From assembly GCF_900002405.1 (NCBI RefSeq), contig NZ_LK995510.1, positions 67,343-119,332 on the forward strand: a DNA stretch of 51,990 nucleotides, in the 5' to 3' direction. The position numbers were made by a program, and so were the translations under genes. The notes under the pieces are model-generated. The model searched no databases. It was given only the letters and a program-made list of their open reading frames with translations, and was not told where the DNA came from. The DNA comes from Actinomyces succiniciruminis (GTDB lineage: Bacteria; Actinomycetota; Actinomycetes; Actinomycetales; Actinomycetaceae). Below are positions 44,371 through 51,608 of this stretch, piece after piece (the first letter of the stretch is position 1; every line of letters begins with the position of its first letter).

Positions 44371-44388
44371 GGCGGCCGCGCGGCCGCC
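44371..44388 (-). terminator. 18-bp perfect palindrome after the ATP-grasp gene
   Basis: GGCGGCCGCGCGGCCGCC lies 18 bp past the ATP-grasp stop on the minus strand. No T-run. Probable terminator separating it from the YccF gene. Confidence 0.45.
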
Positions 44389-44406
44389 GCCCAAGTGGCC
44401 GCGGCC

Positions 44407-45327
44407 TTACCAGAAGACGCGCTGGGCGATGGCGTCGGCGAAGTTGTCCAGGGCGGCGGGCGCAGAACCGAGGTAGAGGCCGGCGTCGATGAGGGAGACC
44501 TCCATCAGGTAGAAGCCGCCCTGTCCGTCGCCGACGACGTCGACCCGGTTGAACAGCAGCTGGATGTCCCGACCCGAACGCTCCTTGATGATCGTGTGGA
44601 TGGCCTTGCGGACCCGCTCGCCCCACAGCCACTCCTGCTCGCTGGGCTCGCGGGCGGTGACAATCTCCTCGTGCACCTCGTCCACGGAGCGGAAGGACGG
44701 GTGCAGCATGGGCGCCTTCTCCACAGCGTGTGACAGCACGCCGTTGAAGTACACCAGGGACAGCTCGCCCTTGCGGTCGACCTCCTCCAGGTAGCGCTGC
44801 ACCATGACGCTGCGGCCGCGACCGAGGTGGTGCATGGTGTCGTTGATGGCGTCGGCGCGGGACTTGGCGTCGGTGGCGGTATAGCGGCCGGTGCCGCGGC
44901 CGCCGGAGGAGATGGCGGGCTTGACCACGAAGTCACCGTGGGCAGGGAAGCGGGTGTGGACCTGGTGCTTGGAGTAGCCGGCTTCCGGCTCCAGCCAGGT
45001 GGTGGGGATCATGGGGACGCCCAGCTCGGCCATGCGCTTGAGGTAGTGCTTGTCCGAGTTCCAGTCGACGACGTCGGCGTGGTTGATCAGCCGCTTGATT
45101 GAGTGGGCCCAGGCGAGGAAGTCCGTGTAATTGCGGTTCTTGGCGTAGTCACGCACGGAGCGCAGCACCACCACGCCGGCGTCGGCCCAGTTCACGCCGG
45201 GGTCATTCCACACCGCGATCCGGGGCTCGATGCCGCGCTCGCGTAGCGCGTCGGGCAGCCCGCGGTCGTCTTCATCGAGGTCCGCGTAGTCGGCTGAGGT
45301 CGCAAGAGTCACGATCGGGGCGTTCAC
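44407..45327 (-). CDS. ATP-grasp domain protein (RimK/GshB-like)
   Basis: A 306-aa ATP-grasp enzyme. The preATP-grasp part is MNAPIVTLATSADY..., with VVVLRSVRDYAKN; the ATP-grasp core shows NSDKHYLKRMAELGVPMIPTTW, FVVKPAISSGGRGTGRY (P-loop-like Gly-rich segment), SVMVQRYLEEVDRKGELSLVYFNG and LMEVSLIDAGLYLG, with metal ligands expected near the end. Such enzymes ligate a carboxylate to an amine through acyl phosphate. Substrates are unknown. The GTG at 45327 is chosen since TACCGT lies six bases before it; no ribosome-binding site. An apparent extension of 389 codons upstream is antisense to the peptidase gene and is rejected. Confidence 0.88.
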   Translation of the reverse strand: MNAPIVTLATSADYADLDEDDRGLPDALRERGIEPRIAVWNDPGVNWADAGVVVLRSVRDYAKNRNYTDFLAWAHSIKRLINHADVVDWNSDKHYLKRMAELGVPMIPTTWLEPEAGYSKHQVHTRFPAHGDFVVKPAISSGGRGTGRYTATDAKSRADAINDTMHHLGRGRSVMVQRYLEEVDRKGELSLVYFNGVLSHAVEKAPMLHPSFRSVDEVHEEIVTAREPSEQEWLWGERVRKAIHTIIKERSGRDIQLLFNRVDVVGDGQGGFYLMEVSLIDAGLYLGSAPAALDNFADAIAQRVFW

Positions 45328-45333
45328 GTGTCT

Positions 45334-45339
45334 ACGGTA
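45334..45339 (-). promoter_or_regulatory. Leaderless-type -10 box of the ATP-grasp gene
   Basis: TACCGT on the minus strand, six bases before the GTG start; no ribosome-binding site. Confidence 0.4.
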
Positions 45340-45396
45340 CCGCCCGCCGAGGGTCCGCGTGGAACAGTCACGACGGCGATCAAGCACAATGAGCCC

Positions 45397-46452
45397 ATGC
45401 ACGACACCGCCGCACCGTCCCTCTCTACGGCAGACCGGCCACGCACCTTCTATCCGCCCATTGAGTCCTACGACTCGGGTCTGCTCGACGTCGGCGACGG
45501 GCAGCGCATCTACTGGGAGACCTGCGGCAACCCGGACGGCATTCCCGCGGTATTCGTCCACGGCGGGCCCGGCGGCGGCTGCTCCCCCGAGCACCGCCGC
45601 TGCTTCGACCCCGCGCGCTACCGCATCATCCTGTTCGACCAGCGCGGCTGCGGCCGCTCCCTGCCGCACGCCTGGGAGCCGAATGCCGACCTGAGCACGA
45701 ACACCACCTGGCACCTGGTGACCGACATGGAGCGACTGCGCGAGCACCTGGGCATCGAGTCCTGGCTGGTATTCGGCGGCTCCTGGGGCTCCACGCTGGC
45801 GCTGGCCTACGCCGAACGGCACCCGAGCCACGTACTGGCACTGGTACTGCGCGGCATTTTCACGCTGCGCAAGCGCGAGCTCGACTGGTTCTACGAGGGC
45901 GACGGCGCGGACATGATCTGGCCCGACGAGTGGGAGGCGTATGTGGCCGGAGCCGGCGAGGGCGCCGCCCCGGGCGGTTTCATCGACCGCTACCACAAGC
46001 TGCTGACCGACCCGGATCCGGCGGTGCACGGCCCCGCCGCCCGCGCCTGGACCACCTGGGAGGCGGCCACCTCCACGCTGCTGCGCGACCAGGCCTACAT
46101 CGACGAGGTGCAGGACCCGGCCTTCGCCATCACCTTCGCGCGCATCGAGAACCACTACTTCCACCATGCCGGCTGGATGGACGACGGGCAGCTGATCGCC
46201 GACGCGCACGTGCTCGCCGAGCACGGCATTCCGGGCGTGATCGTCCAGGGCCGCTACGACGTCGTCTGCCCGATGGGAACCGCCTGGGCCCTGCACCGGG
46301 CGTGGCCACAGGCCGAGCTGCACGTCTCGGCCGCAGCCGGTCACTCCTTCGCCGAACCGGAGACCCTCTCCACACTGATCACCGCCACCGATCAGTTCGC
46401 GGCCCTGCTCACCGCGCCGTCCGGGCACGGCGGAGCGCCGAGACGCAGCTGA
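45397..46452 (+). CDS. pip: Proline iminopeptidase
   Basis: A 351-aa alpha/beta-hydrolase peptidase (S33) that removes N-terminal proline from peptides. HGGPGGGCSPEHRRCFDP forms the oxyanion region, VFGGSWGSTLALAYAERHP holds Ser129, GRYDVVCP holds Asp288 and AGHSF holds His316; FDQRGCGRS is typical. No signal peptide, so cytoplasmic. The ATG at 45397 follows CACAAT by six bases without ribosome-binding site, so it may be leaderless; an extended frame 23 codons longer is less likely because it would overlap the divergent promoter. Confidence 0.94.
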   Translation: MHDTAAPSLSTADRPRTFYPPIESYDSGLLDVGDGQRIYWETCGNPDGIPAVFVHGGPGGGCSPEHRRCFDPARYRIILFDQRGCGRSLPHAWEPNADLSTNTTWHLVTDMERLREHLGIESWLVFGGSWGSTLALAYAERHPSHVLALVLRGIFTLRKRELDWFYEGDGADMIWPDEWEAYVAGAGEGAAPGGFIDRYHKLLTDPDPAVHGPAARAWTTWEAATSTLLRDQAYIDEVQDPAFAITFARIENHYFHHAGWMDDGQLIADAHVLAEHGIPGVIVQGRYDVVCPMGTAWALHRAWPQAELHVSAAAGHSFAEPETLSTLITATDQFAALLTAPSGHGGAPRRS

Positions 46453-46499
46453 CAGCCCTGAGACTTCACGCACACAACGGCGTTTTGAGCCCATTTCGG

Positions 46500-46529
46500 T
46501 TGGACTCGGCGACGCTGGACGCGTAAAGT
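46500..46529 (+). promoter_or_regulatory. Promoter of tRNA-Lys
   Basis: TTGGAC (46500-46505) and TAAAGT (46524-46529) with an 18-bp spacer, about 37 bp before the tRNA. Confidence 0.55.
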
Positions 46530-46566
46530 CTTCCTCGTCGCCAGGCGGAAGCGCCTGACCGGCTAA

Positions 46567-46643
46567 GCCTCCTTAGCTCAGTTGGTTAGAGCACCTGACT
46601 CTTAATCAGGGTGTCCAGGGTTCGAGTCCCTGAGGGGGTACCA
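46567..46643 (+). tRNA. tRNA-Lys (CTT)
   Basis: Complete cloverleaf: acceptor GCCTCCT pairing with AGGGGGT, D-loop AGTTGGTTA, anticodon loop CTCTTAA with anticodon CTT, T-loop TTCGAGT, encoded CCA (46641-46643). Confidence 0.97.
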
Positions 46644-46987
46644 CGCAGAGCAGCACATGGCTGCGGCGCCGTACCGGATCCGGTGAGCATTGTTCCCGCC
46701 ACCGCGGAGATCCGTGCGGTCCATGCCCACTCCGTCCCCCGGTCGTGGGAATACCCTTCACCGCCAGCGGTGTTGCTTATGCGTCGGCCGGTAGGCAAGT
46801 CCCTTCGAGCGGTCACGCACCACTTGCGAGGCGAGCAGCCCGCCGACCACGGGCCGAACGGAAGCCGTCGCGCGGACGCGCAACTTCCCCGGACCGCACA
46901 GACCAGATCACAACGCCGGGTCGCAGGAACCACCTGCCATCCGCCCGGCACAGAGGGGCCCACAGGGGCCATGAAGGGAAGGATGAG
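46644..46987 (+). other. 344-bp gap without a supported gene
   Basis: Open frames here are short or overlap tRNA-Lys and lack ribosome-binding sites. The stretch probably holds the promoter and leader of the small ORF at 46988; I could not fix a convincing -35/-10 pair. Confidence 0.5.
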
Positions 46988-47152
46988 ATGTACCTGATCA
47001 ACTCCAACAACACCCGCGCCGCGGCCGAGCGCGAACTCGCCGCCGCCCGCACCGAACTGGCGTCGCTGGACAACACCGCTTCGCCGTCGCGTCTGGAGCG
47101 CGCACTCGAGCGGTTGCAGGCCGCGCAGGACGCTCTGGCGCTCGCCGCCTGA
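46988..47152 (+). CDS. Small helical protein, 54 aa, unknown function
   Basis: Starts MYLINSNNTRAAAEREL and continues as an almost uninterrupted Ala/Glu/Arg/Leu helix, with two heptad-like stretches (AAERELAAARTELASLD and LERALERLQAAQDALALA) around a short turn, so a helical hairpin or coiled coil is likely. GGAAGG lies about five to eight bases before the ATG, and a strong hairpin follows the gene, so it looks like a real monocistronic gene. Codons are the GC-rich, highly used kind. No family recognised. Confidence 0.7.
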   Translation: MYLINSNNTRAAAERELAAARTELASLDNTASPSRLERALERLQAAQDALALAA

Positions 47153-47316
47153 ACTGTTCTCGCGCCGCCCGTAAACCGCGGGCGCCAGTCCCACAAAACC
47201 GGCACTGATCCCGCGCCAAGACCGGCTGTCGTGACACACAGGCCGGTTCAAACAACCGGCGGCGTTCGACTCGGCGCAAGGCCTCGGACGCCGTCGGATA
47301 TGCCTTGAACACGCCT

Positions 47317-47348
47317 GGGCCGCCACCGCAACACCGCGGTGGCGGCCC
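47317..47348 (+). terminator. Strong 12-bp hairpin between the small ORF and bcp
   Basis: GGGCCGCCACCG and CGGTGGCGGCCC form a perfect stem with an 8-base loop. No T-run follows. It lies 165 bp after the small ORF and 77 bp before bcp. Confidence 0.55.
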
Positions 47349-47424
47349 TCGTCGTACCCAACGCGTCGGCGACGGACTACATTTGCGGGGTCCGCACCAG
47401 CTCCGCAGGCAACAGGAGGACGCC

Positions 47425-47904
47425 GTGCCTCAGCTATCCGTCGGCGACACCGCCCCCGACTTCACTCTCCCCGACCAGTCCGGCACCCCGGTGTCCCTGG
47501 CCTCCCTGCGAGATGGCGCCGCGCGCGGCGTGGTCGTCTACTTCTACCCGCGGGCCGGCACCGCCGGCTGCACCAAGGAGGCCTGCGACTTCCGCGACTC
47601 GCTGGAGGGGTGGCGTCGCGCCGGTTACGCCGTCGTCGGCATCTCCCCCGACCCGCCCGCCGCGCAGGCGCGCTTCGCGGAGAAGCAGTCCCTGCCCTTC
47701 CCGCTCCTGTCCGATCCCGACCATGCCGTGATGGAGGCCTGGGGCGCGTGGGGGGAGAAGAAGAACTACGGTCGCACCACCACCGGCGTGATCCGCTCCA
47801 CCGTGGTCGTGGGGGCCGAGGGCGACGTCACCCTGGCCCGCTACAACGTGCGCGCCACCGGCCACGTCGACCGCCTGCGCCGCGAACTCGGCCTGGACGA
47901 CTGA
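47425..47904 (+). CDS. bcp: Thioredoxin-dependent peroxiredoxin, Bcp/PrxQ type
   Basis: A 159-aa PrxQ-type peroxiredoxin that reduces peroxides. VGDTAPDFTLPDQSG, VVVYFYPRAGTAGCTKEACDFRD with peroxidatic Cys49 and resolving Cys54, and LLSDPDHAVMEAWGAWGEKKNYGRTTTGVIRSTVVV in the usual order. The residue before Gly-Cys is Ala where most homologues have Pro (TAGC instead of TPGC). GTG at 47425 is supported by AGGAGG five bases upstream. Confidence 0.94.
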   Translation: MPQLSVGDTAPDFTLPDQSGTPVSLASLRDGAARGVVVYFYPRAGTAGCTKEACDFRDSLEGWRRAGYAVVGISPDPPAAQARFAEKQSLPFPLLSDPDHAVMEAWGAWGEKKNYGRTTTGVIRSTVVVGAEGDVTLARYNVRATGHVDRLRRELGLDD

Positions 47905-47922
47905 ACTCCCGACGACCGGCGG

Positions 47923-49044
47923 CTACTCCCCGGGGTAGGTGACGCCGAGCCGACGGCGCACCTCGTCCATGGTCTCCAGCACCGCCAGCGTCTCGCTCCA
48001 AGGCATGGTCTCCGACTCCGTCCTGCCGGCGGCGATGCAGCGGGCCACCTCGGCGGCCTCGAACTGGAAACCACCGGGCACGGTGGCGTCCCACTCGTGA
48101 CGCTGGGCGTCCGGCCCCTCCCCCAGGACGACCTCCAGCGGCGCGGGCCGGTAGAACTGCGTGGGCAGCACCACCCGGCCGCGAGTGCCGACCACCTCGC
48201 CGGCCGTCTCCGAGGCGGCGGACATGCTCGAGACGGCCACCGCCAGCGCACCCGGGTAGGTCATGGAAACCGACTCGTCCAAGTCCACGCCCGTCTCCGA
48301 CAGTCGCCCGACCGCCGTCAGCGCCGTCGGGGCGCCCAGCAGTGAGTGCACGAAGCTGACCGAGTACACGCCCAGGTCGAGCAGAGCACCACCGGCCAGT
48401 TCGGGCCGGTTCAGGCGTTCAACATGCTCCAGCGACTGGAGGTGCTCGGCGCGCACGTAGCGCAGCTCCCCCAGCGCGCCACTGCCGGCCAGTGCCCGCA
48501 GCAGCACCTGCCCGGGCAGGAAGCGCGTCCACATGGCCTCCATGGCGAACAGGTTCGCCGCGCGGGCGGCGTCGAAGACCCGACGCGCCTCGGCGGCGTT
48601 GCGGGTGAAGGACTTCTCCACCAGCACCGGCTTGCCCGCCTCCAGCGCCAGCAGCGCCTGCTCGCAGTGGAAGTTGTGCGGGGTGGCGATGTAGACGGCG
48701 TCCACGTCCGGGTCGCCCACGAGCGCCTCGTAGGAGCCGTGGGCGCGCACCGACTGCCCCTTGCCGGCGTCGGGGTGGGCGTCGATGAAGGCCTGTGCCC
48801 GAGTCCGATCGCGGCTGCCGACGGCGACGATCCGCCCGGAGGAGAAGGCGGGCACGTAGGTGGCGAAGGTGGCGGCGATGCCGCCCGCGCCGAGAATGCC
48901 CCAGCGCAGTGCGGGCGCGTCCTGCGGCTCGGGGACGGCGGCGGCCGGGTTGAAGGGGGCGCCGGCCGCGACCAGGGCGTCGCGTATGGGGGTGGGGATG
49001 GCGGGAAGTTGATCGGTGGTACGGATGGATTTGTCTTGCGCCAT
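47923..49044 (-). CDS. Gfo/Idh/MocA-family oxidoreductase
   Basis: A 373-aa NAD(P)-dependent dehydrogenase. An N-terminal extension of about 45 residues (rich in Pro/Ala) precedes the Rossmann motif WGILGAGGIAATFA; then VAVGSRDRTRAQAF, VDAVYIATPHNFHCEQALLALEAGKPVLVEKSFTRNAAEA with the EK active-site motif, and the C-terminal sheet domain. Substrate is unknown (sugar, trans-dihydrodiol or inositol types exist). TAGAGT ends six bases before the ATG with no ribosome-binding site. Confidence 0.92.
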   Translation of the reverse strand: MAQDKSIRTTDQLPAIPTPIRDALVAAGAPFNPAAAVPEPQDAPALRWGILGAGGIAATFATYVPAFSSGRIVAVGSRDRTRAQAFIDAHPDAGKGQSVRAHGSYEALVGDPDVDAVYIATPHNFHCEQALLALEAGKPVLVEKSFTRNAAEARRVFDAARAANLFAMEAMWTRFLPGQVLLRALAGSGALGELRYVRAEHLQSLEHVERLNRPELAGGALLDLGVYSVSFVHSLLGAPTALTAVGRLSETGVDLDESVSMTYPGALAVAVSSMSAASETAGEVVGTRGRVVLPTQFYRPAPLEVVLGEGPDAQRHEWDATVPGGFQFEAAEVARCIAAGRTESETMPWSETLAVLETMDEVRRRLGVTYPGE

Positions 49045-49050
49045 GTCGAA

Positions 49051-49056
49051 ACTCTA
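49051..49056 (-). promoter_or_regulatory. Leaderless-type -10 box of the Gfo/Idh/MocA gene
   Basis: TAGAGT on the minus strand, six bases before the ATG at 49044. The rest of 49057-49290 has no gene; TAGGCT at 49211-49216 on the plus strand may be the -10 for tRNA-Leu. Confidence 0.5.
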
Positions 49057-49290
49057 GGCCGCGCCGAAACCTCAGCGCCATACCTCACACCCGCTGCGGG
49101 ACCGGCGCCGCCGATTGCAGGTGCGTGTGGAGCCCGATGGCGCCGACGGGGCCGATGACGAGCCCGGCACCGCCGGCGGCGCCGTGTCTCATCCGGGGCC
49201 CGGCCACTGCTAGGCTGTGCCCGGCCGTCGACCGAACGCTCCGACTGGCACCGCACGGTGCCGGGCACGTTCGGCCGGATGCGGCTGCGA

Positions 49291-49372
49291 GCGCGAGTGG
49301 CGGAACTGGTAGACGCCCCAGATTTAGGTTCTGGTGCCTTCGGGCGTGAGGGTTCGAGTCCCTTCTCGCGCA
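49291..49372 (+). tRNA. tRNA-Leu (TAG)
   Basis: 82-nt class II tRNA with acceptor GCGCGAG/CTCGCGC, anticodon loop TTTAGGT (anticodon TAG), an extended variable arm (GTGCCTTCGGGCGT) and T-loop TTCGAGT. CCA is not encoded. Confidence 0.96.
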
Positions 49373-49480
49373 CCGGTTGCCTACCTCGACCAGCGGTGTC
49401 GGCCGAGCGGTGACAAATGCCGGGCTGCCGCTCGTCCGTGCCGGCCGGACGCCGGTCCCGGGCCCGAATCCAGGCCCGGG

Positions 49481-49486
49481 TAACCT
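49481..49486 (+). promoter_or_regulatory. Leaderless-type -10 box of rph
   Basis: TAACCT ends seven bases before the GTG start of rph. No ribosome-binding site lies between. Confidence 0.5.
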
Positions 49487-49493
49487 GGGGCGC

Positions 49494-50327
49494 GTGACTG
49501 ACACCAAGACCCGTAAGGACGGCCGCTCCCCCAGCGAGCTGCGCTCCATCTCCATCACCCGCAACTGGCAGGTCAACGGCGAGGGCTCGGTCCTCGTCGA
49601 GTTCGGCCGCACGCGCGTGCTGTGCGTCGCCTCATTCGTCGAGGGCGTGCCGCGCTGGCGCAAGGGCGGCGGCGAGGGCTGGGTAACGGCCGAGTACGCG
49701 ATGCTGCCGCGCGCCGGCTCCGAACGCTCCGGCCGCGAATCCGTGCGCGGCAAGATCGGCGGCCGCACGCACGAGATCTCCAGGCTGATCGGCCGCTCCC
49801 TGCGCGGCGTGGTGGACGTGGCCGCGCTGGGAGAGAACACGATCACCCTGGACTGCGACGTGCTGCAGGCCGACGGCGGCACCCGCACCGCCGCCGTCAC
49901 CGGCGCCTACGTGGCGCTGGCCGACGCCGTCGCCTGGGGCACGCGCCGCGGCTACGTCAAGGCTCGCGCCGGTAAGCCGGTCATTGCCGACTCCGTCTCG
50001 GCGGTGTCGGTGGGGATTATCGACGGCGTCCCCTGCCTTGACCTGCCCTATGAGGAGGATGTGCGCGCCCAGACCGACATGAACGTGGTCCAGACCGGCG
50101 CCGGCAACTTCATCGAGGTGCAGGGAACCGCCGAGCACGCTCCCTTCGACCGCACCGAGCTCGGCACCCTGCTCGACCTGGCCACCAAGGGCAACGCCGA
50201 GCTGGCCGCGCTGCAGGCCCGCGTGCTGGCCGGTCCCGACGATGTTCCCTTCACCGTGTCCACATCCGAGCGGGCGGTGCAGTCCCCCGCCGGGACCGGC
50301 CCGGTGGCCGGAGTCGAGGAGGGCTGA
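49494..50327 (+). CDS. rph: Ribonuclease PH
   Basis: A 277-aa phosphorolytic 3'-5' exoribonuclease that trims tRNA 3' ends. [74 protein letters not shown] (split over the phosphate-binding site), and [25 protein letters not shown] are family blocks. The C-terminus extends about 30 residues beyond the usual end. GTG start with a close TAACCT -10 suggests a leaderless mRNA. rph followed directly by rdgB is a common actinobacterial order. Confidence 0.96.
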   Translation: MTDTKTRKDGRSPSELRSISITRNWQVNGEGSVLVEFGRTRVLCVASFVEGVPRWRKGGGEGWVTAEYAMLPRAGSERSGRESVRGKIGGRTHEISRLIGRSLRGVVDVAALGENTITLDCDVLQADGGTRTAAVTGAYVALADAVAWGTRRGYVKARAGKPVIADSVSAVSVGIIDGVPCLDLPYEEDVRAQTDMNVVQTGAGNFIEVQGTAEHAPFDRTELGTLLDLATKGNAELAALQARVLAGPDDVPFTVSTSERAVQSPAGTGPVAGVEEG

Positions 50328-50329
50328 CC

Positions 50330-51040
50330 GTGGCGCCTCAGCTCGACCCGGCGCAGGCCGCGACGCCGTCGGCCGACGGTTCGGTGGCCGTGCCCGCAGG
50401 TGCCCGGCTGGTGCTGGCCAGTCACAATCCCGGCAAGTTGGCCGAACTGCGCGCAATCCTGACGCCGCTGGTGGACGGACTGGCTCCCGAGCAGATCATC
50501 TCCTCGGCCGGACTCGGCGCCCCCGAGCCGGTGGAGGACGGACTGACCTTCGCCGCCAATGCCACGCTCAAGGCGCGCGCCCTGGCCCAGGCCACCGGGC
50601 TGCCTGCGGTAGCCGACGACTCCGGGCTGTGCGTGGATGTGCTAGGTGGCGCGCCGGGCATCTTCTCGGCCCGCTGGTCGGGCCGCCACGGCGACGACGA
50701 GGCCAACCTGCAACTGCTGTTGGGACAGCTCGCCGACGTCGCCGACCCGCATCGTACGGCGCGCTTCACCTGTGCCGCGGTGCTGGTAGTGCCGGGCCGG
50801 GACGGCGAGCCGGAATCAGTGACCGTGGTGGAGCGCTCCATGACCGGTCGGCTGCTGCACGCACCGGTCGGTGCCGGCGGCTTTGGCTACGACCCGATCT
50901 TCGTGCCGGTTCAGGAGGATGCCCCGGGCGGTTCCGGGCGGACAACGGCGCAGATGAGTGCGGCGGAGAAGAACGCCATCTCCCACCGCGGCCAGGCCCT
51001 GCGTGCCCTGACTCCCGCCCTGCGGGACCTGCTCGCCTAG
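50330..51040 (+). CDS. rdgB: XTP/dITP diphosphatase (RdgB/HAM1)
   Basis: A 236-aa nucleotide pyrophosphatase that removes dITP, dXTP and similar bases from the pool. LVLASHNPGKLAELRAIL, EDGLTFAANATLKARALAQATGLPAVADDSGLCVDVLGGAPGIFSARWSG (read in parts), GGFGYDPIFVP, and TTAQMSAAEKNAISHRGQAL are the HAM1 signatures. Starts at a GTG two bases after rph with GGAGG in the rph end, so coupled. An N-terminal extension of about 25 residues precedes the fold. Its stop lies in a 24-bp tandem duplication. Confidence 0.96.
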   Translation: MAPQLDPAQAATPSADGSVAVPAGARLVLASHNPGKLAELRAILTPLVDGLAPEQIISSAGLGAPEPVEDGLTFAANATLKARALAQATGLPAVADDSGLCVDVLGGAPGIFSARWSGRHGDDEANLQLLLGQLADVADPHRTARFTCAAVLVVPGRDGEPESVTVVERSMTGRLLHAPVGAGGFGYDPIFVPVQEDAPGGSGRTTAQMSAAEKNAISHRGQALRALTPALRDLLA

Positions 51041-51077
51041 CCTTGCCGGGACCTGCTCGCCTAGCCTTGCCGGGACC
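51023..51077. repeat. 24-bp tandem duplication at the rdgB stop codon
   Basis: CGGGACCTGCTCGCCTAGCC... is repeated at 51023-51046 and 51047-51070 exactly, with a partial third unit to 51077. The first unit contains the last codons and stop of rdgB; the duplicate is non-coding. Confidence 0.85.
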
Positions 51078-51091
51078 GGCTCCCGCACCCC

Positions 51092-51160
51092 ACCGAGGTC
51101 GGTAGATCTTACGTACCGAGGTCGGTCGAAGTTACGTGCCGAGGTCGGTCGAAGTGGAGC
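51092..51160. repeat. 23-bp tandem repeat, 3 units, second locus
   Basis: Units at 51092-51114, 51115-51137 and 51138-51160, consensus ACCGAGGTCGGTNGAANTT then ACGT, the same family as 8985-9045. Between rdgB and the IS element, so intergenic. Confidence 0.85.
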
Positions 51161-51255
51161 GCCAAGACACGAGCCTCAACCGATTGTTCCGATTTGGCAG
51201 CGCTGTTCCGTGCGGCCGCATCCTCAAGCTCAAGTGCGAAGCGCTGGTCAGTGCT

Positions 51256-51325
51256 GGTTTCCGACCTTGGGGTGTGGTTTACGACCCCCGGGGTGGTCGT
51301 GAATCGCACCCCAAGGTCGTAAATC
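51256..51325. repeat. Compound inverted repeat of four 20-bp units
   Basis: Two direct units (51256-51275 and 51276-51295, each GGTTTMCGACCYYSGGGTG-like) are followed by the same pattern in inverse orientation up to 51325. The arms 51262-51290 and 51291-51319 pair with about four mismatches. It could fold into a long hairpin. No gene is supported in 51161-51590. Confidence 0.7.
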
Positions 51326-51608
51326 GACATGACGGCCGTCTTGCGAAGCACAGCCGGCCGAAGAACACGGGCCCCACCAACCCCGGGGCACAGGGCCAGG
51401 TCCCCGTACCTGAAGCCCGGCCCACACCGCCGGCCGCGGACCAGGTGGACTGCCGAGTGCGGCGTCGGAGGACTCTGACTCGCGGGCCGTCATGGTGCGG
51501 CGTCAGGGCGGCGTCGCGGGGCGGACGGTTCGTGTGTTTGGTTGACGGTTCGTCAGGTAGCACCAACGATTCGGCATGAACCACGACGGTACGTACACCT
51601 ACCCCACT

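Noticed and set aside
45328-46494. N-terminal extension of the ATP-grasp protein
   Set aside because: It runs antisense through the peptidase gene; the GTG at 45327 fits the family length and has a close -10 box.
46586-47326. Open frames overlapping tRNA-Lys and the small-ORF region
   Set aside because: They cross a tRNA, lack ribosome-binding sites and have compositionally odd products.
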